DNA of 45,085 nucleotides from Chryseobacterium sp. (lineage in GTDB: Bacteria; Bacteroidota; Bacteroidia; Flavobacteriales; Weeksellaceae), in assembly GCF_022712095.1 (NCBI RefSeq), contig NZ_JALAHD010000208.1, positions 1-45,085 of the forward strand, read 5' to 3'. Both the position numbers and the translations under genes were made by a program. Below are positions 9,078 through 17,017 of the stretch, piece by piece (the first letter of the stretch is position 1; the number at the start of each line of letters is the position of its first letter). The notes below the pieces were generated by a model. The model made no database searches. It had not been told where the DNA came from and saw only the letters and a program-made list of their open reading frames with translations.

Positions 9078-9112
9078 GTGATCTGATTTTTAATAATAAA
9101 AAGACATTTAAT

Positions 9113-10087
9113 ATGGGAATTTTTGATAAAAGAATAAGCTATAAGCCGTTTGAATACCCTGAAGTTCTTCAATTCATTGAAGCAATTAATAAAGCATACT
9201 GGGTACATTCGGAAGTGGATTTTACTGCAGATGTTCAGGATTTTCATTCGCAGCTGGAGCCTCATGAGAAAAATGCTGTTAAAAATGCACTTTTAGCCAT
9301 TGCTCAGATTGAAGTATCGGTGAAATCGTTTTGGGGAAATTTATATCACCATCTTCCTAAACCGGAACTAAACGGATTGGGAGCGACTTTTGCAGAATGT
9401 GAATTCCGTCACTCTGAAGCTTATTCGCGTTTATTGGAAGTCCTGGGTTATAATGAAGAGTTCACCCGCGTGATTGAAGTTCCTGCAGTTAAAAAAAGAA
9501 TTGAATTCCTTTCCAATGTTCTTAAACATGCGAATTCTACGACTCCAAAAGAATATGTCTCTTCTTTATTATTATTCAGTATTCTTATTGAAAATGTATC
9601 TTTATTCTCTCAGTTTGCTATTATTCTGTCCTTTACACGATTCAAAGGGTTTATGAAGAATGTTTCCAACATTATTGCATGGACATCAGTAGATGAGCAG
9701 ATTCATGCAAACGGGGGCATTTACTTAATCAATAAAATCCGCGAGGAGCAACCTAACCTATTAACAGATTCTGATATTGAAGATATTTATACTTTAGTTG
9801 ATCAGTCTGTAGAGCTAGAAGGTGAAATTTTAGACTGGATCTTTGAATTAGGAGAATTAAGCAACTTCTCAAAAGAAGATCTTATTAACTTCATGAAGTA
9901 TCGAGTGGATGACAGTTTGAAAAAGATCAATATGGGAACACGTTACAATATTTCTCCGGAACAATACCGCCCTTTAATGTGGTTTGAGGAAGAAGTATTC
10001 GCTAACAGTTTAGATGATTTCTTTGCAAAAAGACCGGTAGACTATACTAAGCATGATAAAAGTATTACTGCAAACGATTTATTCTAA
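9113..10087 (+). CDS. nrdB: Ribonucleoside-diphosphate reductase, small (radical-generating) subunit
   Basis: This 324-residue ferritin-like subunit makes the oxidant used by NrdA for deoxynucleotide synthesis. The six metal ligands can be placed at E67, E97, H100 (ECEFRHSEAY), E160 (LIENVSLF), E195 and H198 (DEQIHANGG). Y104 sits where the radical tyrosine of class Ia enzymes lies. As I recall, this numbering coincides with the Flavobacterium johnsoniae enzyme, a class Id protein with a dimanganese cofactor, so a class Id assignment is likely but inferred. There is no N-terminal ATP-cone. DUF2158 starts 5 bases after the stop, so the two are co-transcribed. Confidence 0.96.
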   Translation: MGIFDKRISYKPFEYPEVLQFIEAINKAYWVHSEVDFTADVQDFHSQLEPHEKNAVKNALLAIAQIEVSVKSFWGNLYHHLPKPELNGLGATFAECEFRHSEAYSRLLEVLGYNEEFTRVIEVPAVKKRIEFLSNVLKHANSTTPKEYVSSLLLFSILIENVSLFSQFAIILSFTRFKGFMKNVSNIIAWTSVDEQIHANGGIYLINKIREEQPNLLTDSDIEDIYTLVDQSVELEGEILDWIFELGELSNFSKEDLINFMKYRVDDSLKKINMGTRYNISPEQYRPLMWFEEEVFANSLDDFFAKRPVDYTKHDKSITANDLF

Positions 10088-10092
10088 AAGTT

Positions 10093-10275
10093 ATGGATTT
10101 TAAAGTAGGTGATGTTGTACAATTGAAATCAGGTAGTCCTTCTATGACTATCGTGGAGATTTTCAACAACCACAGTATGGCAAGCTGTACATGGTATGAT
10201 TTTGCAACCAATAGCTGGAACAGAGAAAATGCTTTTCCCTTAATCGCTTTACAATTGGTAAATCCTAAGGATTAA
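10093..10275 (+). CDS. Small DUF2158 (YodC-like) protein in the nrd operon
   Basis: A 60-residue protein (MDFKVGDVVQLKSGSPSMTI) with the SH3-like DUF2158 pattern: a V.LKSG.P.MTV start, then a CTWYD turn and an aromatic-rich end (NSWNRENAFPLIAL). It starts 5 bases after nrdB, so it should be translated from the same message. The function is unknown. Its place between nrdB and nrdA suggests a link to ribonucleotide reductase assembly or regulation, but that is inference only. No signal peptide or membrane helix is seen. Confidence 0.85.
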   Translation: MDFKVGDVVQLKSGSPSMTIVEIFNNHSMASCTWYDFATNSWNRENAFPLIALQLVNPKD

Positions 10276-10432
10276 AAACTTATTCACTAAGCTGAATTCA
10301 ATGAAGAAGGATATGAAGTTTTGACAATTATCTCTCCATTACAGAAGTGATAATGGGTGGATTGTAATCATTCCCTTGACTATTTAAATTAAAAAAATAC
10401 ACAAAATTCCTGAACATTTTTCTACAATAAAA

Positions 10433-10440
10433 TATGTTTG
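10433..10440 (+). promoter_or_regulatory. TAnnTTTG -7 element of nrdA
   Basis: TATGTTTG lies 22 bases upstream of the nrdA ATG, in the 187-base gap after the DUF2158 gene. It suggests that nrdA can be transcribed separately from nrdB. The rest of the gap shows no clear hairpin. Confidence 0.5.
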
Positions 10441-10462
10441 GGAATTTGAAAATATAGAAACT

Positions 10463-12121
10463 ATGGAAGAACAAGAGACAAATATATGGTGGCTTAATGA
10501 AGAGTCCGAGCAAATGCTCAACAGAGGATATCTACTGAAGGGAGAAACAGTAGAAGGAGCAATCGACAGAATTACTTCAGCCGCTGCCAAAAAACTATAT
10601 AAGCCGGAATTACAACCTGCTTTTAAAGAGATGATCACAAAGGGATGGATCAGCTTTTCTTCTCCGGTTTGGGCTAATATGGGAACCCAGAGAGGGTTAC
10701 CTATTTCCTGTTTTAACGTTCACATTCCGGACAGCATTGAAGGCATTACCCACAAAATGGGTGAAGTGATCATGCAGACCAAAATCGGAGGGGGTACATC
10801 CGGATATTTCGGAGAACTTCGTAACAGAGGTACTGCCGTCACAGACAATGGTAAGTCTTCAGGAGCTGTATCTTTTATGAAACTATTCGATACTGCAATG
10901 GATGTGGTTTCCCAAGGTGGTGTAAGAAGAGGAGCATTTGCAGCTTATCTGGATATTGATCACGGAGATATTGAAGAGTTCTTATCCATTAAAGATATCG
11001 GAAGTCCTATTCAGAACCTATTCTCTGGAGTATGCGTACCAGACTACTGGATGCAGGATATGGTGAATGGAGATATGGAAAAGCGTAAAATCTGGGCAAG
11101 AGTATTGGAAAGCCGCCAGCAAAAAGGGCTTCCATATATTTTCTTTACCGATAACGTTAACAGAAATAAGCCTCAAGTATATAAGGATCTTGGACTGCCT
11201 ATTAACGCAAGTAATCTTTGTTCTGAAATTATGCTTCCTTCTTCAAGGGAAGAATCATTTATCTGTTGCTTATCTTCTATGAATTTAGAATTATATGATG
11301 AGTGGAAAGATACCGATGCAGTGAAACTAGCCGTTTATTTCCTTGATGCAGTATTATCAGAATTTATTGAAAAAACTGAAGGAAACTATTATCTTCACGG
11401 GGCAAGAAATTTCGCAATGCGTCACCGTGCTCTTGGATTAGGTGCATTGGGTTACCATTCTTACTTACAAAAAAATATGATCCCGTTTGAAAGTTTCGAG
11501 GCGACACAGTTTAACGCAAGAGCTTTCAGACATATTAAAGAGCAGGCAGAACAGGCATCAAGAGAATTAGCCAACATATATGGTGAACCTGAATTATTAA
11601 AAGGATACGGGATGAGAAATGCCACTTTATTGGCAATTGCTCCTACTACATCCAGTTCAGCCATTTTAGGACAAACTTCCCCGGGAATCGAACCTTTCTC
11701 TTCTAATTACTATAAGGCCGGATTAGCAAAAGGGAATTTTATGCGTAAAAATAAATACCTTGCCAAACTTCTTGAAGAAAAAGGAATTGATAATGAGGAA
11801 ACATGGAGAACTATCATGTTGAATCACGGATCTGTACAGCACCTTAATGAATTTACCGACGAGGAAAAAGCAGTATTCAAGACCTTTAAAGAAATTTCTC
11901 CTATGGAAATTATTTCTCAGGCTGCTCAGAGGCAGCAGTATATTGATCAGGCTCAATCATTAAATCTGCAAATTCCTTCCACAATGCCGGTAAAAGATGT
12001 TAACTATCTTTATATTGAAGCATGGAAAAAAGGAGTGAAAACACTATACTACCAGAGAAGTTCTTCTGTATCAAAAGAAATGATGGTTAATTTCGTTTCA
12101 TGTACCAGTTGTGAAGCTTAA
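10463..12121 (+). CDS. nrdA: Ribonucleoside-diphosphate reductase, large (catalytic) subunit
   Basis: A 552-residue subunit that reduces ribonucleoside diphosphates. The first active-site redox cysteine is in LPISCFNVHIPDS, the thiyl-radical motif is SNLCSEIM, and the second redox cysteine is in FICCLSSMNLE. Re-reduction uses a C-terminal CxxC (VSCTSCEA). It is far shorter than the roughly 760-residue E. coli NrdA because the N-terminal ATP-cone is missing; the sequence goes almost straight into the catalytic barrel. NrdB lacks the cone too, so dATP feedback of overall activity by that domain is not expected. A terminator closes the locus. Confidence 0.96.
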   Translation: MEEQETNIWWLNEESEQMLNRGYLLKGETVEGAIDRITSAAAKKLYKPELQPAFKEMITKGWISFSSPVWANMGTQRGLPISCFNVHIPDSIEGITHKMGEVIMQTKIGGGTSGYFGELRNRGTAVTDNGKSSGAVSFMKLFDTAMDVVSQGGVRRGAFAAYLDIDHGDIEEFLSIKDIGSPIQNLFSGVCVPDYWMQDMVNGDMEKRKIWARVLESRQQKGLPYIFFTDNVNRNKPQVYKDLGLPINASNLCSEIMLPSSREESFICCLSSMNLELYDEWKDTDAVKLAVYFLDAVLSEFIEKTEGNYYLHGARNFAMRHRALGLGALGYHSYLQKNMIPFESFEATQFNARAFRHIKEQAEQASRELANIYGEPELLKGYGMRNATLLAIAPTTSSSAILGQTSPGIEPFSSNYYKAGLAKGNFMRKNKYLAKLLEEKGIDNEETWRTIMLNHGSVQHLNEFTDEEKAVFKTFKEISPMEIISQAAQRQQYIDQAQSLNLQIPSTMPVKDVNYLYIEAWKKGVKTLYYQRSSSVSKEMMVNFVSCTSCEA

Positions 12122-12154
12122 TTCAATTTGAATTTATCAATAATTAAAATAAAT

Positions 12155-12179
12155 AAAAGCACGTTTGAAACGTGCTTTT
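12155..12179 (+). terminator. Intrinsic terminator of nrdA
   Basis: The stem AAAAGCACG / CGTGCTTTT encloses a 7-base loop and is followed by ATTTTAT. Confidence 0.8.
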
Positions 12180-12225
12180 ATTTTATCCAGCCTGTTCTCA
12201 TCTCAACATTTACATAACTTTATAG

Positions 12226-12233
12226 TATATTTG
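12226..12233 (+). promoter_or_regulatory. TAnnTTTG -7 element of the DUF72 gene
   Basis: TATATTTG lies 28 bases upstream of the ATG at 12262 and downstream of the nrdA terminator. Confidence 0.6.
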
Positions 12234-12261
12234 TTAGTATTAACTCCTAAAAACGTCAAAT

Positions 12262-13152
12262 ATGAAATTCGGACAAGTAGAAGATCCTTCGAAAATAGAT
12301 TTCACATTACCTCCGGACCATCCCAGGACTATAGAAATATTAAAGCAGAATAAAAAAGGTTTGGAAAACATCTCTATCGGATGTGCCAAATGGAATAAAA
12401 CAGATCTTAAGGGGTTTTATCCTCGGGGAACAAAAGATGAATTAACTTATTATGCTACCCAGTTTAATGCTATAGAGCTTAATGCCACATTCTATGGGAT
12501 GCCTACACCAGACCAGGTTATAACCTGGAAAGATAAAACTCCGGATAATTTCAAATTTTTCCCTAAAATTACAAATACGGTTTCTCATTTCAGAAGGCTA
12601 ATTGATGTAACAGAACCTGTCACGCAATTTGCTACTTCCATTTTAAATTTTGATCAAAAGCTGGGAATGGTATTTTTACAACTGCATGATAATTTTAAAC
12701 CTAAAGATTATGACCGGTTAGAAAAGTTTGTTAAAGATTGGCCCAAAGAAGTTCCTTTAGCAATTGAACTCAGGAATACGGAATGGTTTACGGACCAGAA
12801 TGTTTTCGATACAACATGCGAACTTTTTGAAGACCATAATATCACTAATATCATAGTAGATACTGCAGGAAGAAGAGATATGCTGCATATGCGCCTTACA
12901 ACACCTAATGTATTTATCCGCTATGTAGGAGCTAATGCCGAAAGCGATTATGAAAGACTGGATGACTGGTTAGAGCGTTTAACTACGTGGAAAAAAGAAG
13001 GGCTTCAGAACCTTTATTTCTTTGTTCACCAGAATATTGAAAAGGCCTCACCACTTCTATCAGCCTATTTCATTAAAAAGATGAATGAAAAATGGAAAAC
13101 AGATCTACAGATTCCTCAAATGGCTGCTGAAAGCACAGGAACATTATTTTAA
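12262..13152 (+). CDS. DUF72 (YecE-like) TIM-barrel protein
   Basis: A 296-residue protein of the DUF72/YecE family. The opening ISIGCAKWNKTDLKGFYPRG, the FNAIELNATFYGMPT block, the FKFFPKITNTVSHFRRL block and the LPLAIELRNTEW-like strand (VPLAIELRNTEWF) are all family hallmarks. The fold resembles xylose-isomerase-type TIM barrels, but the reaction is not established. It is a single-gene unit with its own promoter and terminator. Length and both ends look complete. Confidence 0.9.
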   Translation: MKFGQVEDPSKIDFTLPPDHPRTIEILKQNKKGLENISIGCAKWNKTDLKGFYPRGTKDELTYYATQFNAIELNATFYGMPTPDQVITWKDKTPDNFKFFPKITNTVSHFRRLIDVTEPVTQFATSILNFDQKLGMVFLQLHDNFKPKDYDRLEKFVKDWPKEVPLAIELRNTEWFTDQNVFDTTCELFEDHNITNIIVDTAGRRDMLHMRLTTPNVFIRYVGANAESDYERLDDWLERLTTWKKEGLQNLYFFVHQNIEKASPLLSAYFIKKMNEKWKTDLQIPQMAAESTGTLF

Positions 13153-13162
13153 TATAAAAACA

Positions 13163-13191
13163 AAAAAGCTCTTAATAATTAAGAGCTTTTT
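13163..13191. terminator. Bidirectional terminator between convergent genes
   Basis: The arms AAAAAGCTCTTAA and TTAAGAGCTTTTT around TAA give A and T tracts on both sides. It serves the DUF72 gene (plus) and the membrane-protein gene (minus). Confidence 0.85.
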
Positions 13192-13192
13192 A

Positions 13193-13786
13193 TTATTTAT
13201 TTCTTCTGAATAATAATACAAGATTAAGAAAAACCAGGAGCAAGTCTAAAGCCACCCAGATTCCCAGCTTTACATTTTCATAATTATAGGTCTCGACCTG
13301 TTTCTTTGCTCTGTCTGATAAGTTAACACTCTGGTTGATGTAATTCTGGACCTCAATAATCTGATCAATATTTTTATTCGGCACCGAATGTTGTGAAAAA
13401 TAAACCAGGTTTTTCTTTCCCAGATACCCCACAATCCAGTATTCATTGGACTTATCCATTTTCAGGTGTTCAGTTCTGTAATATTCCGGGCGGATCTTTC
13501 CGATGTGTTTAGTTTCCAAATGTCCGTTTTTATCCGGATTATTGATATTAATTACATAAAAATCCAGAGTTTGGGGAAGTTTATTGATCACCTGTAAAGC
13601 AACAGAGTCTTCTACAATTCCCACTGAGCTTTTCTTAATGAACCAATAAGTAAAAATGGAAATGGAAAACACCACCGTTATAATACGGAACAATTTAGCC
13701 CACTCCGCACCTTTTCCTGATTTAACCTTATATAGAAAAAGAGAAATTACAGATGTCAGAAATATAATAAAGATGATAAGTCCCAT
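13193..13786 (-). CDS. Unrecognised membrane protein with three predicted helices
   Basis: I do not recognise this 197-residue protein. Two membrane helices lie near the N-terminus (about residues 2-20 and 33-50) and one at the C-terminus (about 172-192). The stretch between them is about 120 residues of polar sequence (with YRTEHLKMDKSNEYWIVGY), which would form a soluble domain on one side of the membrane. The ATG is only 4 bases from a TATATTTG box, which implies a near-leaderless transcript. The HD-domain gene lies upstream on the same strand with a 43-base gap, so partial co-transcription is possible. Confidence 0.75.
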   Translation of the reverse strand: MGLIIFIIFLTSVISLFLYKVKSGKGAEWAKLFRIITVVFSISIFTYWFIKKSSVGIVEDSVALQVINKLPQTLDFYVININNPDKNGHLETKHIGKIRPEYYRTEHLKMDKSNEYWIVGYLGKKNLVYFSQHSVPNKNIDQIIEVQNYINQSVNLSDRAKKQVETYNYENVKLGIWVALDLLLVFLNLVLLFRRNK

Positions 13787-13790
13787 GCTG

Positions 13791-13798
13791 CAAATATA
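13791..13798 (-). promoter_or_regulatory. TAnnTTTG -7 element very close to a start codon
   Basis: The minus strand reads TATATTTG with its last base only 4 bases before the ATG at 13786. The resulting mRNA would have almost no 5' leader. Confidence 0.5.
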
Positions 13799-13829
13799 CT
13801 GATTTAAGAAGTTTTACAGAAAACTCTCC

Positions 13830-14474
13830 TTAATCAACATTCCATTCTTTGTAAAACTGATCCAGAAACTGAAGCATATAGTCATGTCTTCCCTGAGCCA
13901 TCTGCTTTCCCTTTTCCGTATTCATAAGGTCTTTTAGCAATAAAAGTTTTTCATAAAAATGGTTCACCGTAGTCCCATTAGACTTTTTATATTCATCTTT
14001 AGTCATATTAAGTTTGGGCTCAATATCCGGATGATACATCAGGTTATTTTTAAATCCTCCGAAATTAAATGTTCTTGCAATTCCTATGGCCCCGATTGCA
14101 TCTAAACGATCTGCATCCTGAACAATTCTGAGTTCGATAGAAAGATTTTCAGGCGTTTCCGCTCTGTTTTTAAATGAGATATTCTGAATAACAAATAAAA
14201 CCTGCTTTATGATATTCTCATCCACATTCTGACTTTCCAGAAAATCACGGGAAATGGTTAATGCTTTAGTTTCATCACCATTATGAAATTTAGGATCGGC
14301 AATATCATGTAATAAAGCTGCAAGTTCCACTACTTCATGGTTACAGTTTTCCTGATCAGCTATTTTTTTTGATAATTTCCATACTCTTTCAATATGGAAC
14401 CAATCATGCCCTGCTTCTGCTCCTTCTAATTGTATTTTTACAAAATCTATTGTATTATCAATTACCGTTTTCAT
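13830..14474 (-). CDS. HD-domain phosphohydrolase
   Basis: A 214-residue HD-superfamily metal hydrolase. The motif set is H23/H27 in HDWFHIERV, H56-D57 in LLHDIADPKF, and D120/D122 in IVQDADRLDAIGAIGIART. The last block identifies the YedJ/YpgQ-like group of small nucleotide-type hydrolases. The physiological substrate is not known. It starts 3 bases after the stop of the alpha/beta hydrolase gene upstream, so the two are co-transcribed. The C-terminal region (residues 140-214) is helical and completes the fold. Confidence 0.9.
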   Translation of the reverse strand: MKTVIDNTIDFVKIQLEGAEAGHDWFHIERVWKLSKKIADQENCNHEVVELAALLHDIADPKFHNGDETKALTISRDFLESQNVDENIIKQVLFVIQNISFKNRAETPENLSIELRIVQDADRLDAIGAIGIARTFNFGGFKNNLMYHPDIEPKLNMTKDEYKKSNGTTVNHFYEKLLLLKDLMNTEKGKQMAQGRHDYMLQFLDQFYKEWNVD

Positions 14475-14477
14475 TTT

Positions 14478-15314
14478 TTATAATTCATTTAAAATAATGT
14501 CCCAAAGCTTTTTATTATAGCTTCTAAAAAAATTAACATGACCGATTTCTCCTTTTTCAGACTCATTTGTTTTTACCAGCCTATAAGTGGGCTTAAGATT
14601 AGGATAAGTATCTCCCAATAGACTTTTAACACCTTTATCTGTCAGCCATCCATCATCCTCTGCTCTTATCACAAAAACTTTCTGATTCAAGTCTTTAGAA
14701 TAATCATCTATTTTCTCTAATAAACGGTTGGTTGATTTTTTATTCAAAATTAAAGTTCTCCAGTCATACGCACAATTTTTTGGCAGACTTTCTCCCAATC
14801 CAAACCAATGTGCCGGAAAATATCCTAATAACTGAGTCGTTAAGGGCTGTGCCACTCCAAATCCAAGGTAGGCTTCCACTTTAGTTCTCCATTTCAAATG
14901 CCCTACAAAAGCATTCTGAGTACCTACAAAAACAAATTCCTCAAATATATCCGAATCAGGATTCATTCCCAGTATTAAGGCACCTACTGAGTGTCCTAGA
15001 CAATATTTATGATAGTCCGGAAACTTCCTTTTAATATAATCAGTCAATGTTTTATAATCTTCACTTCCCCATATCCTCATTGAAGCTTTGAAATTCTTCA
15101 TTTTAGAAGGCTTGGAAAGACCTATTCCCCTGTAATCATAGGTAATCACTGTATATCCTTTTTCTGAAAGGTATTGGGCAAAAGAAAAATAGATTTGCTG
15201 TTTGACACCTGTTGCCGAATTAATAAGTAATAATTTATGATTACTTCGCTCAGGTAGAAACAAATGAGTAGCTATTTCGGTTTGATCTTGAGTGTAAAGT
15301 GTAATGCTTTCCAT
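14478..15314 (-). CDS. Alpha/beta hydrolase of the serine aminopeptidase S33 type
   Basis: A 278-residue alpha/beta hydrolase. The nucleophile elbow is GHSVGA (S109), the oxyanion/strand region is TYDYRGIGLSKPS, and the acid is in RAEDDGWLT (D220 or D221). The histidine is in GEIGHVNFF (H259). No signal peptide is seen, so it should be cytosolic. The esterase or lipase substrate cannot be inferred. It forms a tight pair with the downstream HD hydrolase. The ribokinase terminator lies only 10 bases before its ATG, so its promoter is unclear and may depend on read-through. Confidence 0.85.
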   Translation of the reverse strand: MESITLYTQDQTEIATHLFLPERSNHKLLLINSATGVKQQIYFSFAQYLSEKGYTVITYDYRGIGLSKPSKMKNFKASMRIWGSEDYKTLTDYIKRKFPDYHKYCLGHSVGALILGMNPDSDIFEEFVFVGTQNAFVGHLKWRTKVEAYLGFGVAQPLTTQLLGYFPAHWFGLGESLPKNCAYDWRTLILNKKSTNRLLEKIDDYSKDLNQKVFVIRAEDDGWLTDKGVKSLLGDTYPNLKPTYRLVKTNESEKGEIGHVNFFRSYNKKLWDIILNEL

Positions 15315-15323
15315 GGTTAAAAG

Positions 15324-15352
15324 AAAATTTCCACCCCTAAAGTGGAAATTTT
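15324..15352 (-). terminator. Intrinsic terminator of the ribokinase-like gene
   Basis: The arms AAAATTTCCAC and GTGGAAATTTT around a 7-base loop are followed on the minus strand by CTTTT. The hairpin sits immediately before the alpha/beta hydrolase ATG. Confidence 0.75.
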
Positions 15353-15401
15353 ACTTTTATGTTTACGTTAATCTTTTAATTTTCTATATGCAGCAAATAG
15401 T

Positions 15402-16289
15402 TTAAACAAAATCTGATTTTATCGGAAGCCCTGTTTGAGATCCTCTTTCTAGTGAAACCCTCGCAGAAACTTCATTACCAAATTTCACACATTCTTCAAT
15501 AGAATTTCCATGGCATAATGCAATGGCAAAACCTGATGTGAAGGCATCTCCCATCCCCATCTTATGAATAGTATTATCGGTATTATTTCTGAAATATTTC
15601 ATCTCTGTCCCATCAAAATAAATAGTAGAATTGGTATCATCTCTTACAAAAACTTTATTGAAATATTTTTTTAGAACCTCTTCCCTCTGATCTTCACCAA
15701 AAATAATATAAAGCTCACTGCTTTTAGCTACGATAAAATCTACCATATCCAAAATCTCTTCACTCAAGGGAATTGCAGGAGAAGCATATAGTCCTACTTT
15801 TTTGCCATATTTTTTTGCCTTTTGAATAGCATATTCCACTGTTTTACGGGAAACTTCAAGCTGGACAAGGACTAGATCCGTAGTATGGAAATACTTATCT
15901 GCAGCATCAATATGCTCCGGGCTTAAAAAATTATTAGCAGCAGGAATCACTACAATAGCAGCATTTCCGTTAGACGTAGTCACATAAGCAGTACCTGTCG
16001 CATCCTTATCTGTTTCTGCAACAAATCCCACATTCACACCTTCATTCACGAGATTTCTCATAATCTGCTGTCCCAGAGGATCCATTCCTACACACCCTAT
16101 AAAATATACACTAGCCCCTAATCTTGCTGCACCCACAGCCTGATTTGCACCTTTTCCTCCGAAATAGTTACCTGATTTACGAGCCATAATTGTTTCATTG
16201 GGAGCCGGAAGTTTATCCGTCTCTAAAACGAGATCGATGGAAGAGCTTCCTACAACAATAATTCTGGGTTGTTCTGAAGAAAAGTTCAT
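15402..16289 (-). CDS. Ribokinase-like PfkB sugar kinase
   Basis: A 295-residue PfkB-family kinase. The N-terminal block GSSSIDLVLETDKLPAPNET and the substrate signature NYFGGKGANQAVGAARLGA are typical of ribokinase. The C-terminal PfkB signature, usually DTTGAGDAF, reads HKMGMGDAF: the catalytic Asp remains, but the anion-hole GAGD has become GMGD. Overall likeness to RbsK is good, so phosphorylation of ribose or a related sugar or nucleoside is the best guess. No sugar transporter or nucleosidase gene is adjacent. It has its own TAAATTTG promoter box and terminator. Confidence 0.85.
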   Translation of the reverse strand: MNFSSEQPRIIVVGSSSIDLVLETDKLPAPNETIMARKSGNYFGGKGANQAVGAARLGASVYFIGCVGMDPLGQQIMRNLVNEGVNVGFVAETDKDATGTAYVTTSNGNAAIVVIPAANNFLSPEHIDAADKYFHTTDLVLVQLEVSRKTVEYAIQKAKKYGKKVGLYASPAIPLSEEILDMVDFIVAKSSELYIIFGEDQREEVLKKYFNKVFVRDDTNSTIYFDGTEMKYFRNNTDNTIHKMGMGDAFTSGFAIALCHGNSIEECVKFGNEVSARVSLERGSQTGLPIKSDFV

Positions 16290-16317
16290 TGTGCTTTTAA
16301 TATTATATTAGTTTTAA

Positions 16318-16325
16318 CAAATTTA
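16318..16325 (-). promoter_or_regulatory. TAnnTTTG -7 element of the ribokinase-like gene
   Basis: The minus strand reads TAAATTTG, 28 bases upstream of the ATG at 16289. Confidence 0.55.
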
Positions 16326-16355
16326 AAAAAAACTGAAGAGCTAAAAAACTTTAAT

Positions 16356-16991
16356 TTAACTAATTTCAATAAATTCAGTTACTATTTTCACAGGCTGTCC
16401 TTCCTTGTCATAAGCAATATAACTTGCATAAAATCCCTCTCCATATCCTGCTTCAAACGCAAATATGGTTCCTGGCTGATTTTCTGAAGGTTTTAAAAAA
16501 GCATATTGGTCAATTGCTCCATTTTCATCAAAAAAATATTCATGGAAAAATTCTTCATAAATCCCCATAAAATCAACTCCTTTGCTATGGTATAATCTTT
16601 TTTCCAGCTGATTAAGACTTTCCTGAGTCTCTATATCCATAAAACAACCCATTCCACTGTCCACGGGATATCCGAAAACCTCACCTTCCTGCAGTTCATT
16701 AGTATCCTGACCGGGAACAGTCGCCAGTTTCCATTCTGCAATTGGTGAATGACTGAAAATAATTTCTGTATAAGCCACACAATTACTTTCTCTTTCTTTA
16801 TGTAATAGAACAGAAAAATCACCTACGGGAAATACCGTTTCAAATGCCTGCATATCATTAGTAATTAAAGGATCACAAGCTATAAGCTTTCCACTGGTTA
16901 AATATATTTTTCCCACTTCAAAACTTTCTATAAGCGGGCTCTCCACAAAACTCCGGGAGAATAACTGCTCTATATTTTCTATGTGTTTCAT
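16356..16991 (-). CDS. DUF4241 domain-containing protein
   Basis: A 211-residue soluble protein. It matches DUF4241 in the opening (SGKLIACDPLI), in the VPGQDTNELQEGEVFGYPVDSGMGCFMD core, and in the C-terminal FEAGYGEGFYASYIAYD, which corresponds to the family's GDG.Y..Y motif with Asp changed to Glu. The reaction is unknown. Some members occur near toxin or immunity genes, but no toxin is nearby here. The start is 26 bases from the valS terminator, and no promoter box is evident. Confidence 0.8.
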   Translation of the reverse strand: MKHIENIEQLFSRSFVESPLIESFEVGKIYLTSGKLIACDPLITNDMQAFETVFPVGDFSVLLHKERESNCVAYTEIIFSHSPIAEWKLATVPGQDTNELQEGEVFGYPVDSGMGCFMDIETQESLNQLEKRLYHSKGVDFMGIYEEFFHEYFFDENGAIDQYAFLKPSENQPGTIFAFEAGYGEGFYASYIAYDKEGQPVKIVTEFIEIS

Positions 16992-17017
16992 TGAATTTAA
17001 TAGATGGGTATTTTAAA

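Larger units (their letters stand above)
8689..9112. other. 424-base intergenic region between the divergent efflux and nrd loci
   Basis: No credible gene is present; the 8927-9265 minus ORF is a shadow overlapping nrdB. The region contains a TAACTTTG promoter box for nrdB, a consensus DnaA box and a one-mismatch DnaA-like site (TGTGGAAAA, 8898-8906). The pump promoter must lie in the left part, but I found only a poor match there (TATTCTTG on the minus strand). Confidence 0.6.

Noticed and set aside
8927-9265. 112-residue minus-strand ORF overlapping nrdB
   Set aside because: It overlaps the start of nrdB and its leader on the opposite strand, has no recognisable domain, and its composition is that of a shadow frame.
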